A DNA stretch of 64,000 nt from Stackebrandtia endophytica (GCF_006716355.1 NZ_VFOW01000001.1:1798001-1862000), one strand, 5' to 3'. Shown: positions 42,852 through 51,942, numbered from the stretch's first letter. Notes: generated by a model from the letters alone, not told the origin. Translations and numbers: made by a program.

Positions 42852-43553
42852 TCACTCTGACGTGCAGTGCGTCGGCGTCGTTCTCCGTGCGGGCTCACCA
42901 CCGTCGAGTGCCCGGTCGAGTACCGGCCGAAGGAGGAGAACCGCTCCGGTGACCACGGCGATGCCCAGTGCGAGGCCGGATAGGACGTCGTGGACGTCGT
43001 GAACTCCGACCGCCACCCGGGAACCCGCGATCGCCAGCGCAATGGGCATCACAATCCATGCACTATGGACCAACGTGAACATGCACGCCGTCGCGAAGGC
43101 GGCGGCCAATACCGAATGGTTCGACGGAAACGACCAGTCACCGGCCCCGGGGCAGACGAGCACGGTCGGGACATCGACGTCCGTGCACGGTCGTGGCCGC
43201 GCGACCAGGATCTTGATGCCCTCGCCGAGTAGGTATGCCGCGATCACTCCGACTCCCGCCGACACCGATGTCCAGAACCGGCGTCGCGCGCGAACGAAGC
43301 ACCATGCTGCGGCCGTCAAGGTCGGGGCCACCAGTATCCAGAGTCCTCCGTTCGCAATGAAACCGATGAGGGAATCCAGCTGGGAGGCGGTCGCCCAGTC
43401 GACGATCGCCGCGTAGGTGTGTTGCCTGATCGGAAAGGCGATCAGCGCGCACCCGCCGAGGACCACCGCCGCGATCAACAGTCCACGTGTGTGGAATCTC
43501 GTAAGGTCGTCTCGGCGAGACGATTCGCCGATCGGTGGGGAAATCAGATTCAT
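42852..43553 (-). CDS. PAP2-superfamily membrane phosphatase
   Basis: This 233-residue protein has about five or six membrane segments and the three PAP2 motifs: KILVARPRP, SFPSNHS (PSGH-type) and SRVAVGVHDVHDV. It dephosphorylates lipid phosphates, for example undecaprenyl pyrophosphate or phosphatidate. I chose ATG 43553 (MNLISPPIGES). TAACGT lies 7 nt upstream, compatible with a leaderless transcript. A start at 43628 is possible but adds residues without family resemblance. Confidence 0.85.
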   Translation of the reverse strand: MNLISPPIGESSRRDDLTRFHTRGLLIAAVVLGGCALIAFPIRQHTYAAIVDWATASQLDSLIGFIANGGLWILVAPTLTAAAWCFVRARRRFWTSVSAGVGVIAAYLLGEGIKILVARPRPCTDVDVPTVLVCPGAGDWSFPSNHSVLAAAFATACMFTLVHSAWIVMPIALAIAGSRVAVGVHDVHDVLSGLALGIAVVTGAVLLLRPVLDRALDGGEPARRTTPTHCTSE

Positions 43554-43793
43554 GAAGTTAACGTTATGTAATTTTGCGGACACACGAAACGGGCTGGGCG
43601 GTATTTCCCCACCGACGCATCGAATCAACCGTCAGTGGTTCAGGGGGAAAAACCAACAAGAGTGCGCAGGAGGCGGCCGGTCCGTCTCAGCGTGAATTCG
43701 AAGACCCGGGATCGCCGAAATCAGCGCCGTGCCATGGATGAACTCACCGCCGGGATCGTCCCGCGTCTCACGAACCCTTGAGCATCGGCCGGC

Positions 43794-44147
43794 TCACGTG
43801 GCCACGATTCGCGGCGGTTTACCGTGACGTTCCCGGTAAGCGGTGTGGATCTCGTCGATCACGTCCTCTCCGGTGTGGAGGCGAGCAAGATACGGGATCA
43901 CCCAGTGCAGTTGGGCGGCGTCGAATTCCTCGCTGAACATCGGGTTCAATCCGGTCCCCGTCTCATCGAGCACGTTGGCGAGCGGGACGAGCCCTCCCGC
44001 GTTCACGATGTGCGGCCCCAGCGAGAACCCCACCTGCACGACATCGCCGCCCAGTTGCAGGGTCACCTCCACCGGGTGCGGCCAGTGTCCGGATCCGGTT
44101 TGCGCGAGCACGATGGTGCGCCTGGGCGCAGGCTTCTTCTTCGCCAC
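43794..44147 (-). CDS. Hypothetical protein
   Basis: This 117-residue protein starts at GTG 44147 (AKKKPAPRRT follows) with GGAG upstream. It has a short basic N-terminus, then a mixed alpha/beta globular part (VEVTLQLGGDVVQVGFSLG) and an acidic helical end. I do not recognise the family. It is divergent from the gene at 44265. Confidence 0.55.
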   Translation of the reverse strand: MAKKKPAPRRTIVLAQTGSGHWPHPVEVTLQLGGDVVQVGFSLGPHIVNAGGLVPLANVLDETGTGLNPMFSEEFDAAQLHWVIPYLARLHTGEDVIDEIHTAYRERHGKPPRIVAT

Positions 44148-44264
44148 CGGGCCATTCTCCCACGCGTTCACCGGTGGAGTCTCGACGCGAGCGAAGCGCC
44201 CGGTGAAGGCGACAGGCGAGATGACAGAGCAGCGTTGGTAGTGCATCTCTACGATCGGATCACC

Positions 44265-45302
44265 ATGTCTTCCCCCAGTGATCCCGTGCATCCCCCGACT
44301 GGAACGGTCCGAGTACCGGTACGCATGATGCGCCCCTCGCCGTCGGCGTTCGTCAAGGCGGTCTGGGACTTCGCCGGTGGCGCCGCCGGGGATATCTTCG
44401 TCAAGCGCTTCCGCCGTACCTTGACGACACCGAACCGGGATCCGTCACCGGACCTCACCGCCATGACCTTTGCACCGCTGGCCCTGAGGGAGACCGGCGC
44501 GGTCTACGTCTTCGATCGACACGGCCTGCGACTGGAGGGCGGTTCCGAAGTCTCCCTCGACACATCCTGGAGCGATCTGAGCCGCGTTGCGCTGCAGATT
44601 CAGCACTCTCGGCTTCTCGGGTTGAAGATGCTGAGAATGGTCCTGTGGCCGACCTGCCCGCATACCTTCCTGGCCGCCCATCCCGGAAGCACGAAGGCTT
44701 GGGATTCGGAATCGAGGGCACTCGCGTTCGCCGTGGTCACGGCGACCACCATCCCGCAGGACTCCATCGACTCGACGCTGACCGGTCTGAAGTTCTCAGA
44801 CGCGAGGTTCAACGGACGAGTGGAAGATGCTCCGCCACCCGGGTTAGGTATCTCAACCCAGCTCCTCGGCCAGTCCTATGAGGAGGTTCTCCGGGCCTCG
44901 TATGTAACAGAGCCGGTAGACGTCCTCGTATCGGACGACCTCCCCGACGAGTTCGGCCCCGTGCTCCCGCAGTCGGCCGAGGGTCTCATCGAGGTCGTCC
45001 ACCGCGAACATGACGCGCAGGTAGCCCAGAGAGTTCACCGGCGCATTCCGATGATCGGAGACCACCGATGGTTCGAGGAAGCGCGACAGCTCAAGCCGGC
45101 TGTGACCGTCCGGCGTGCGCATCATCGCTATCTCGGCACGTTGATCGCCCAGGCCGGTAACCCGCCCGGCCCACTCCCCGACCACCTCGGTCTGCCCTTC
45201 CAGTTCGAGCCCGAGCTCACGGAAGAACGCGATCACCGCATCGAGATCCGACACGACGATGCCGACGTTGTCCATCCTCACGATCATCGCACGATCCTAT
45301 AG
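44265..45302 (+). CDS. Hypothetical protein with anomalous 3' end antisense to a VOC gene
   Basis: The first ~195 residues look like a real protein (AFVKAVWDFAGGAAG; VFDRHGLRLEGG; TSWSDLSRVALQI), possibly a PH-like fold. The frame has no stop until 45302, so it runs antisense through the whole VOC gene (44853-45287). A TAG lies out of frame at 44844-44846, right where the protein-like part seems to end, so a single-base deletion may have removed the natural stop. TACGAT lies 9 nt before ATG 44265. The true end is uncertain. Confidence 0.4.
   Translation: MSSPSDPVHPPTGTVRVPVRMMRPSPSAFVKAVWDFAGGAAGDIFVKRFRRTLTTPNRDPSPDLTAMTFAPLALRETGAVYVFDRHGLRLEGGSEVSLDTSWSDLSRVALQIQHSRLLGLKMLRMVLWPTCPHTFLAAHPGSTKAWDSESRALAFAVVTATTIPQDSIDSTLTGLKFSDARFNGRVEDAPPPGLGISTQLLGQSYEEVLRASYVTEPVDVLVSDDLPDEFGPVLPQSAEGLIEVVHREHDAQVAQRVHRRIPMIGDHRWFEEARQLKPAVTVRRAHHRYLGTLIAQAGNPPGPLPDHLGLPFQFEPELTEERDHRIEIRHDDADVVHPHDHRTIL
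44853..45287 (-). CDS. VOC-family (glyoxalase/dioxygenase-fold) protein
   Basis: This 144-residue protein has two beta-alpha-beta-beta-beta modules, beginning VRMDNVGIVVSDLDAVIAFF and continuing through LGYLRVMFAVDDLDETLGRL to GPENLLIGLAEELG. This fits a stand-alone VOC metalloenzyme or resistance-type protein of unknown substrate. TAGGAT on the minus strand (45299-45294) lies 6 nt before ATG 45287, supporting this start and a leaderless transcript. A plus-strand frame overlaps it completely. Confidence 0.85.
   Translation of the reverse strand: MIVRMDNVGIVVSDLDAVIAFFRELGLELEGQTEVVGEWAGRVTGLGDQRAEIAMMRTPDGHSRLELSRFLEPSVVSDHRNAPVNSLGYLRVMFAVDDLDETLGRLREHGAELVGEVVRYEDVYRLCYIRGPENLLIGLAEELG
45294..45299 (-). 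promoter_or_regulatory. -10 element of the VOC gene (leaderless)
   Basis: TAGGAT on the minus strand ends 6 nt before ATG 45287. Confidence 0.5.
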
Positions 45303-45378
45303 GGATCAACGCGCGTCGGAGGCGGCGTCATCCCCCTGCGTGTGGCGGCCCAGCCCAGACCGCCGACGGGAACCACTC

Positions 45379-45651
45379 CTAGCCGTCTCGGAAACAACGC
45401 AATCCCCGTGCGTGAAAGAAGCGCTCGATTTCGGCGACCACGCCGGAGGGTGAGTCATCCGCGCCGGGCTCCGGCCAGAACAGCAGGTCGGTGCCGTGCG
45501 GATGTGGTTCGACGAGTCGAGCGAAGTGGTCCACCCGCCGATCGTCTTCTTCCTCGGTCAATCCCTCCGCATTCGCCAGCGATGCGACGAACTCCAGGAA
45601 CTCGGCACGGGTGAACTCGGACAGACGCGGTTTCGACAGGGGATCGGACAC
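45379..45651 (-). CDS. Colicin E/pyocin-type bacteriocin immunity protein (orphan)
   Basis: This 90-residue protein matches the Im7/Im9-type immunity pattern: FTRAEFLEFVASLANAEG, HFARLVEPHPHGTDLLFWPE, then DDSPSGVVAEIERFFHARGL. In E-group colicins this four-helix protein binds and inhibits a DNase toxin, with HPxGTDLIxxP and DSPEGI as family signatures. The GTG start at 45651 is preceded by AAAGGAGG. No nuclease toxin gene lies next to it, so it would protect against toxins made by others or encoded elsewhere. Confidence 0.88.
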   Translation of the reverse strand: MSDPLSKPRLSEFTRAEFLEFVASLANAEGLTEEEDDRRVDHFARLVEPHPHGTDLLFWPEPGADDSPSGVVAEIERFFHARGLRCFRDG

Positions 45652-45735
45652 AGCCACCCTCCTTTGATTCGCCACAGTGGAACAACCCGCCGTAATTCGA
45701 CTGACGGCGCGGTGACGTCGGTGTAGACATGCATC

Positions 45736-46284
45736 ATGACCCTACCGACCCCGACCCTGCACACCGAACGTCTGACACTGCGCCCGTTCACCGATGCCGA
45801 CGGCGACGATCTCTACGCGTTGCACAGCAACGTCGAGGTGCTGCGCTACTGGGATTCTCCACCATGGACCGACCGGTCGCCCGTCCCACGTTTCATGGCA
45901 GGCTGCCGGCAGATGGCCGACGAGGGTACCGGTGCGCGCGTCGCGATCGAACGCGCTGACGACCAGGTCTTCATCGGTTGGTGCACCTTCAACAGTTGGA
46001 ATCCCGACTTTCGCAGCGCGTCACTGGGCTACTGCTTCAACCAAGCGGCCTGGGGGCAGGGTTATGCGACCGAGACCGGACACGCCGTTCTCCAATGGGC
46101 CTTCGACACCCTCGACCTCAACCGGGTTCAGTCCGAGACCGACACCCGCAACGTGGCATCGGCCCGAGTGCTGGAGAAACTCGGTTTCGTACGGGAGGGA
46201 ACGCTGCGTGAAGATTGCATCGTCAACGGCGACGTCTCCGACACCTGGGTTTACGGCCTGTTGCGGCGCGACTGGAAGGGCTGA
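45736..46284 (+). CDS. GNAT-family N-acetyltransferase (RimJ/RimL-like)
   Basis: This 182-residue protein begins TERLTLRPFTDADGDDLYAL and has the acetyl-CoA loop region GYCFNQAAWGQGYATE followed by NVASARVLEKLGFVREGTL, typical of RimJ/RimL-type N-acetyltransferases. The substrate is a protein N-terminus or a small amine; it cannot be specified. TAGACA lies 6 nt before ATG 45736, and no Shine-Dalgarno is seen. Confidence 0.9.
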   Translation: MTLPTPTLHTERLTLRPFTDADGDDLYALHSNVEVLRYWDSPPWTDRSPVPRFMAGCRQMADEGTGARVAIERADDQVFIGWCTFNSWNPDFRSASLGYCFNQAAWGQGYATETGHAVLQWAFDTLDLNRVQSETDTRNVASARVLEKLGFVREGTLREDCIVNGDVSDTWVYGLLRRDWKG

Positions 46285-46340
46285 CCGCCACTTCGGCTCC
46301 AGAGCGGCCGGTGGCACCGGTGGGCAAAATGGGTCGCATC

Positions 46341-46766
46341 ATGACCTTCATGGAGCACTCTCCCAGAATTCTGCAAGACCGGATCCGCGCGCTCGGTCTG
46401 CCGGAGCTCGTCGCGCTGATAGCCGTCGACGGCGGCGCCACCGTGCATCCCGAGCTCTGGTACCGCGCCGAGGCCGTCGGTGACCCGGCGTGGTCGATCG
46501 TCAGGGTTTCCGGCCGCGACGACCTCACTCCGCTGTGGGCATGCGACACGACCACCGCGTTCGCCTGTGACGACGGCACGTTCCTCGAATGGGATGCCGA
46601 GGAGGACGCCCCGTGGCGAACATTCCCCGACTTCGAAGGACTGGTGCGTTCGCTGCTCACCGATCTGTACGAGGACGAGGAGTCCGAGGCGTCCCGACAG
46701 GCGATCGCCCGAGCGATGCTGCCGGGACGCTCGACGGATCGGGCGCTCGAACCCGAGGACCGCTGA
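46341..46766 (+). CDS. Hypothetical protein, possibly SUKH-like
   Basis: This 141-residue acidic protein contains WYRAEAVGDPAWSIVRVSG and DEEDAPWRTFPDFEGLVRSL near its end. The arrangement, aromatic residues before a final helix labelled with FxxLVRSLL, is reminiscent of SMI1/KNR4-like proteins, but I cannot assign it. I chose ATG 46341. It follows the GNAT gene by 56 nt. Confidence 0.5.
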   Translation: MTFMEHSPRILQDRIRALGLPELVALIAVDGGATVHPELWYRAEAVGDPAWSIVRVSGRDDLTPLWACDTTTAFACDDGTFLEWDAEEDAPWRTFPDFEGLVRSLLTDLYEDEESEASRQAIARAMLPGRSTDRALEPEDR

Positions 46767-46913
46767 CAGTCGGCCGTTCGGTCGCATCTGGTGCCGAGGT
46801 TGGTCGAACGGTCGCCGGGGCCGGATACTCTCCTCATGCGAATCAGCAGGTTGTGAACCGTGGAATCGGTCCTCGGCTGCCGGTTCTTTCGACCCTCCGC
46901 CCCAAGGATGACG

Positions 46914-48095
46914 ATGAGACCCCTGACCTTCAGCGACGGCAAGGAAAACCGGCAACAATGGCTTCCCGGCGGGGATCAATCCGCCTCGGCGGCGTTTCAG
47001 GAGTTCGTCGACCAGCACCGCGGCGACGACAACGGCTCGTTTCGCGTCGAGGACGAGGAGACGGCGCTGGTCCTCGGGTTCGACACCCGGACGATCAGTC
47101 GGGTCGACGGTTCGCGGACCGAGTACCGACTGGCCACCAATAACGGTGACTATCGAAGCCTGGTACTCAATTTCGCCCGGGCCGGTTTCGGCGCACTCGA
47201 TGACCGCGGTCCCTGGTTGCCGGATGTCGCGAGTCTGACACGGGCAAAACTGCGGTTCGAGTTCGACGGGTCCGTACTACGCGCAACCCACCCTCGCGAA
47301 CTGTGTTTTCGGCTGGAGGTGCTGACCCGTATCGACGGGCGGGAACCGGTGACGGTCGACGGGGTGACCCACTACGGGTTCGGCAACGGCGCCGGGGACA
47401 CGGTCAACGCCTGGTTCACCGACGACGGGCGTGGTCTGGTGGTGACGTTCGACCACAACGGCGAACTCAACTTCTATGAGGACGGTCCCGCGCAGGCGGC
47501 TCTCTACGAGGGTGTACCGGACGATCTTCTCGGGCTGGTGCGTAACGTACCGGAGACCGACACCATGCTCAGCGCCCTGCTGCCCGACGGCACGGAATTG
47601 GTGGTCGCCAGCGGCGTATTCCACTTCTCGGGTCCCTGCGCCATGGCCGACGGCCTGGTGTCATGGCTGCAGAAATCGGGCTTGGACACCACGGACACCG
47701 GGATCGACTGGCTGCTGGAGAGCTTCCTGGCGTTGCGGGACTTCTCCCCCGCCACGGTGGCCGAGACGGTGGCCTGGTGGAGCATCGAGGCCATCGAGAA
47801 GGGGTTCGCGGAGACCTCCGCGCCCGACACCGAGCTGACGCCCTTCGACCAGGACACGGTGGATCGATTCTGCAAGATCTGGGCCGACTCCGGTTACAAC
47901 GATCGTGGGGACGTGCACTACATCCTCTTCGACGGTTACACCATCGAGGACGCCGGCGATGCCTACACCGAACTGTTGGGTTTGATCGAGTCCCTGGGGC
48001 TCGTGCGCGTCGATTCCCCGTCGACCTCCCCTGACGGTGAGGTCTGGGTCCGGACCGACCCTCGTATCGACGCCGAGCTCGAGCACTGGTCATGA
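46914..48095 (+). CDS. Hypothetical protein, 393 residues
   Basis: This soluble acidic protein has no membrane segment. Visible stretches are an N-terminal part with WLPGGDQSASAAFQEFVDQH, a beta-rich part ending WFTDDGRGLVVTFDHNGELNFYEDG, and a helical C-terminal half. I do not recognise it; the TFDHNGELNFYEDG region recalls immunity-type proteins. AAGG lies 6 nt before ATG 46914. It is in a cluster of small orphan genes (immunity, SUKH-like). Confidence 0.6.
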   Translation: MRPLTFSDGKENRQQWLPGGDQSASAAFQEFVDQHRGDDNGSFRVEDEETALVLGFDTRTISRVDGSRTEYRLATNNGDYRSLVLNFARAGFGALDDRGPWLPDVASLTRAKLRFEFDGSVLRATHPRELCFRLEVLTRIDGREPVTVDGVTHYGFGNGAGDTVNAWFTDDGRGLVVTFDHNGELNFYEDGPAQAALYEGVPDDLLGLVRNVPETDTMLSALLPDGTELVVASGVFHFSGPCAMADGLVSWLQKSGLDTTDTGIDWLLESFLALRDFSPATVAETVAWWSIEAIEKGFAETSAPDTELTPFDQDTVDRFCKIWADSGYNDRGDVHYILFDGYTIEDAGDAYTELLGLIESLGLVRVDSPSTSPDGEVWVRTDPRIDAELEHWS

Positions 48096-48238
48096 GTCAG
48101 TCGACGTGACGGAACCGTCGGCACGCGGCGCCGTGGGTGGAAGGCTCGGGTCGTCGCGACCGACTTACGAACCGACCGAAACGGCGGCCGTCGTGTCCGA
48201 CGGTCCTCGGCTTACATTCGAAACCCGTCTCGAACGAA

Positions 48239-49426
48239 ATGAGCACCATGCGATCGTCGAACGACCATTCGGTCGGCAACCTGTTGATCCGCAACGCCCG
48301 TATCTGGACACGGCCGGGTGCGCCCATATCGCAGCCACGGGATGTGTGGGTCCGCAACGGACGGATCGAGGCGATCGAGTCGTCTCTCGACCCCTCCGAG
48401 GGTGTTCCCGAACTCGATGTGAACGGCAGGGTCGTCACCGCCGGTTTCTGGAACTGCCACGTGCACCTGACCGAACCGGTGTGGCGTGGGACGTCGATCG
48501 AGGCCCGCCGGAGGCAACAGGACGCCCTCGACGACATGCTGTCCAGTCGAGGTTTCAGCAGCGTCGTCGACCTCGCCTCCCCACCGCACACGACGAGCTC
48601 GCTGATCCATCAGATCGAGACCGGTCGGCTTCGCGGCCCGGGCGTCGTGACGGCGGGAGTCGGGATCCTGCCGCAGCGCGGTACGCCCTTCTACATCAAG
48701 GCCGACGTCCCCTGGTTCCTGCGGTGGAAATTGCCGAAGCCCGCCACCGCCTCGGGCGCGCGGCGAGCAGTCGCCGCCCAGGTGCGCGGGGGCGCGGGCG
48801 TCGTCAAGCTGTTCACCGGCTCATACGTGACACCGGACCGGGTGAAACCGATGCGCCACGACGTCGCCCGGGCCGCCGTCACCGAAGCTCATCGCCACGG
48901 GCTGCGGGTGTTCGCGCACACTTCGGACAAGGCGGGCACCGAGGTCGCGATTGAGGCGGGGGTCGACGCGTTGGCTCACGTTCCCGACTCCGCCGAGGGA
49001 ACCGTTCCGCTGCTTGAGGATGCCGCACGACGCGGCATCCGGGTGGTGCCGACGCTGCACATGTTCGCCGCGACCGTCCGCACCGACGACGACTACCTGC
49101 AACCGCTGTACGAGTCGCTGCGGAGCTTCGTCGGGGCCGGCGGCCGAGTGCTGTTCGGCACGGACGTCGGATACATGCGTGACCGCGACACCCGTGGCGA
49201 GTTCCAGGCGATGGAGCACAGTGGCCTGTCGGTCGACGACATCCTGCGGTCGCTGACCGTCGAGCCCGCCGAGTTCTTCGGTGACGAAACCGCGGGCACG
49301 GTCGAGGTGACGAACCGCGCGGACCTCACGGTGCTGGACTGTTCCACGAACAGCCCGGCCGGCAGCGATCTCGCCGACGTCCACGCGACGATCCGGTCGG
49401 GCGAGGTCATTTGGCAACGGACGTGA
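48239..49426 (+). CDS. Amidohydrolase-family metal-dependent hydrolase
   Basis: This 395-residue protein has the amidohydrolase features: an N-terminal beta sandwich (LLIRNARIWT), metal-binding HVH near 74-76 (WNCHVHL), a mid-barrel Lys in VVKLFTGSYV, His in VFAHTSDKAG and LAHVPDSAEG, and the metal-binding Asp in LFGTDVGYM. The C-terminus returns to the small domain (ADLTVLDC). The substrate is unknown; imidazolonepropionase- or prolidase-like cyclic amides are possible. ATG 48239 is chosen; upstream codons show no family similarity. Confidence 0.88.
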   Translation: MSTMRSSNDHSVGNLLIRNARIWTRPGAPISQPRDVWVRNGRIEAIESSLDPSEGVPELDVNGRVVTAGFWNCHVHLTEPVWRGTSIEARRRQQDALDDMLSSRGFSSVVDLASPPHTTSSLIHQIETGRLRGPGVVTAGVGILPQRGTPFYIKADVPWFLRWKLPKPATASGARRAVAAQVRGGAGVVKLFTGSYVTPDRVKPMRHDVARAAVTEAHRHGLRVFAHTSDKAGTEVAIEAGVDALAHVPDSAEGTVPLLEDAARRGIRVVPTLHMFAATVRTDDDYLQPLYESLRSFVGAGGRVLFGTDVGYMRDRDTRGEFQAMEHSGLSVDDILRSLTVEPAEFFGDETAGTVEVTNRADLTVLDCSTNSPAGSDLADVHATIRSGEVIWQRT

Positions 49427-49435
49427 TGCCGACCT

Positions 49436-49754
49436 AATCGACGATGGTGCGACGCGCTTACTTCCGATGGGCCACACCATTCGCAGCACCGCGATGGGAA
49501 GCAGGATAGCGATCACCGCACCGGTGATCACGGGTCGGGCGAACAACGTGCCGAACACGATCGGAAACACGTCGGAGAAGTCGAAGGAGTCGGCGGCGGC
49601 ACTCGGCCAGTTCCAATCCGACACCGCGAGCAACCGCAGCAGAAGGAACATCGTCGCGACCGGCGGTGGAGATGCCGATGTTCCTGCCCGTCGTGGACTT
49701 CTTCGAGGGCTCTTCGGCCTTACGCCCGTTGCCCGTCGTCTCGGTCCCGCTCAT
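49436..49754 (-). pseudogene. Frameshifted small membrane protein gene
   Basis: The frame starting at ATG 49754 gives a plausible hydrophilic N-terminus (MSGTETTGNGRKAEEPSKKS...GRDD). The protein-like continuation then lies in another frame, starting near 49651: FLLLRLLAVSDWNWP, VFPIVFGTLFARPVITGA, VLRMVWPIGSK. The two parts would join with a +1 shift at about 49652. The second frame passes the TAA that closes the first frame (49458-49460) out of phase and has no nearby stop. One or two frameshifts, real or sequencing errors, are the simplest reading. Confidence 0.5.
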
Positions 49755-49916
49755 GGATTCGGGCCGACCGTCTTCCCGCTCGACCGGCCCAGCCGGGAAC
49801 AGGACACCGCCGGACCGGCTTGGATGGCTCGCTCGGCTCGACCCACCGAGCTCGGTTCACCGAAGGTGACAACGCTACGCACGCATCGTCTAACGACGGA
49901 TGGTCGCGTAGGGACA

Positions 49917-50129
49917 CTAGTAGTCGGTCACATCCGTGTTGCCGGGCCGCTTGATGTCGAGATGACGCAGGTTGTTGCGAAGGTATTGACGAGTGCGGCG
50001 GCGTTTTCGCTGTTTGGGGCTGCGATACCACGACAGCACCGCGAATCCCGCGCCGGTCGATCCGGCGACCACGGCGAGCCCGATCAGCCACGGCAGCATC
50101 CGACGCCCCTTCCCACTGTCAACCGTCAT
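49917..50129 (-). CDS. Small basic membrane protein
   Basis: This encodes 70 residues from ATG 50129: a short N-terminus, one membrane helix (LPWLIGLAVVAGSTGAGFAVL), then a strongly basic stretch (RSPKQRKRRRTRQYLRNNLR). I do not recognise a family. A longer frame upstream shows no protein-like features. It is divergent from the phnA-like gene. Confidence 0.55.
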   Translation of the reverse strand: MTVDSGKGRRMLPWLIGLAVVAGSTGAGFAVLSWYRSPKQRKRRRTRQYLRNNLRHLDIKRPGNTDVTDY

Positions 50130-50274
50130 CGAGCCTAATGGAAGATGACCGGGCCCACTGAACACGTGGCCGAGCGCTGAACCGATCGTTCGGCGAACGA
50201 CGATGCGTAGGCACCAACCGAGAGGAACACCGTGAAGTCCCCCGTCACCAACGCGAGTAAGGCGGCCCGCTCCC

Positions 50275-50631
50275 ATGTCTGACGAACTGCCACCGTGCCC
50301 CGAGTGCGCCGAGGCCTTCACCTATGAACAGGGGGCGTTGCTGGTCTGCCCCATGTGCGGTCACGAATGGTCCGCCGAGAGCGCCGAGCCGTCACCGGAG
50401 GACTCCGTGATCCGCGACGCCGTCGGCAACCCGCTGGCCGACGGAGACACGGTCACGATCGTCAAGGACCTGAAGGTCAAGGGATCCGGCGGCGGCACCA
50501 TCAAGTCGGGCACGAAGGTGAAGGGCATCCGCCTCATCGACGATGGCGTCGCCGACCACGACATCGACGCGAAGGTCCCCGGTTTCGGCCAGATGCAGCT
50601 GAAGTCGAGCGTGGTGAAGAAGGCTGCCTGA
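50275..50631 (+). CDS. yjdM: PhnA/YjdM-family zinc-ribbon protein
   Basis: This 118-residue protein has an N-terminal zinc ribbon (CPEC...CPMC) and the conserved PhnA core, VIRDAVGNPLADGDTVTIVKDLKVKG, then KVKGIRLIDDG and ending LKSSVVKKA. The family is named after a phosphonate operon gene, but its members have no established phosphonatase activity. The ATG at 50275 has only a weak upstream ribosome binding site. It is probably monocistronic. Confidence 0.93.
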   Translation: MSDELPPCPECAEAFTYEQGALLVCPMCGHEWSAESAEPSPEDSVIRDAVGNPLADGDTVTIVKDLKVKGSGGGTIKSGTKVKGIRLIDDGVADHDIDAKVPGFGQMQLKSSVVKKAA

Positions 50632-51008
50632 GCGGTCGTAGGGAGAACGTACCGGCCAACCCGCTCGCCTCTTCAGGACCAGACTCGGCGCCGGCCGGTG
50701 CACATGCTCTTCAGTTCGTCGTGGCCGGGTTCCAGGGCGGCGAGTGCAACGGTCTCCACTAGTGACTCCCTTCGCCCCAAAGTCGGATGCCTAGTCCATG
50801 AGCGCACCGAAGTCGAGGGCGTGCCGACTGTCCGTCGGCGAGGTGGGTTCGAGCTGTCCGGATGACCTTGCAAAACCCCCGCAACGCGGGATCGTCGAAG
50901 TCCGCCCGAGAGAGGGAGGCCGAACACCGCGACGGCTCTCGAACAATGCATCGCGCACCATGTGGACGGCTCGCGCGAGACGAGGTTTCCGGAGTATCGT
51001 CGCCCGGG
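50632..51008. other. Gene-free region
   Basis: I see no gene in this 377-nt gap. It ends with TATCGT (50995-51000), a possible -10 for the next gene. Confidence 0.45.
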
Positions 51009-51800
51009 ATGATCTCGCCCTGCCCGACCTGTGACACCGCGCTGGTGCGCGGCCCGGGCAGGCCGCCGTACGACATGGACATCGCCGCCACCATCGACGC
51101 GCTGGGTGATCGCGTGTCCGACGGGCGCATGCGGGTGATCCGTGGAGATGTTCAGTTGACCGACATGCTCGACCTGTTCGCCTCGGACCTGAAGTACACG
51201 ATCGTGTCCTTTCTCGAGTGCCGACACTGCGAGCGCACCGTCCGCTTCGGACTGTGTATCCGCGGCGCTCCGATCTACGAGCACGTCGACGGAACGGTCC
51301 CTGCCGCCCACCCCTGGCAGAAGGTTCCACCTCGGCAGGAGTGGGTGCGTCCCGAGACCCTGCGTGCCGATCTGTTCTCCGGAGACGCCCATCGCCTCGG
51401 GAAGGCCGCGTGGACGGTGATCCGCACGGACCGCGCCGAGCTGCTGGATCCGTTGGTGGCGCAACTGCCCGACATCGAGGCCGCCACCGCCGGAGTCGAT
51501 TTGGGTGGCATGCTGCGGTCGAACACCGCCACACTCCAGCACGCCCTGCGACGTCTGCGGTTTCGCCGTGACGAGGTGTGCGTGTGTGCCGCCTATCCGG
51601 ATCTCGACCTGTACGACCCTCACGCGGAGGCGGCCGCCGGTCGGGTGCGGGTGTTGCGCACCCATCTGCTCGGCGACGGGCCGTTCGTCGATCATCACGA
51701 CGGGGAGTGCAACAGCTGCGGCACGCGGTTCGAGATCATTGAAGGCGAGTCCCATTTCCGGTGGTGGTCCTGGCGCCGGATCGATCCGCCATCACAGTGA
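51009..51800 (+). CDS. Hypothetical protein with three CxxC zinc-knuckle-like motifs
   Basis: This 263-residue protein starts at ATG 51009 (MISPCPTCD). TATCGT lies 8 nt upstream. It contains CPTC at the N-terminus, CRHC near residue 76 (ECRHCERTVRFG) and CNSC near the C-terminus (DGECNSCGTRFEI), suggesting zinc binding. The central part is helical. I do not recognise the family. Confidence 0.65.
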   Translation: MISPCPTCDTALVRGPGRPPYDMDIAATIDALGDRVSDGRMRVIRGDVQLTDMLDLFASDLKYTIVSFLECRHCERTVRFGLCIRGAPIYEHVDGTVPAAHPWQKVPPRQEWVRPETLRADLFSGDAHRLGKAAWTVIRTDRAELLDPLVAQLPDIEAATAGVDLGGMLRSNTATLQHALRRLRFRRDEVCVCAAYPDLDLYDPHAEAAAGRVRVLRTHLLGDGPFVDHHDGECNSCGTRFEIIEGESHFRWWSWRRIDPPSQ

Positions 51801-51942
51801 GCTGGTCCGCCGCCGCCACCACGCCGATGGCCTGGCAGAGTGTGGTCCCCGTCGTGGTCGAGTTCAACCTGTGGCCGGTACCGATACGCGTTGACCTGGC
51901 GACCCGTCGGTCGATGAATCGGCGAACCGAAGGAGTTACCCC

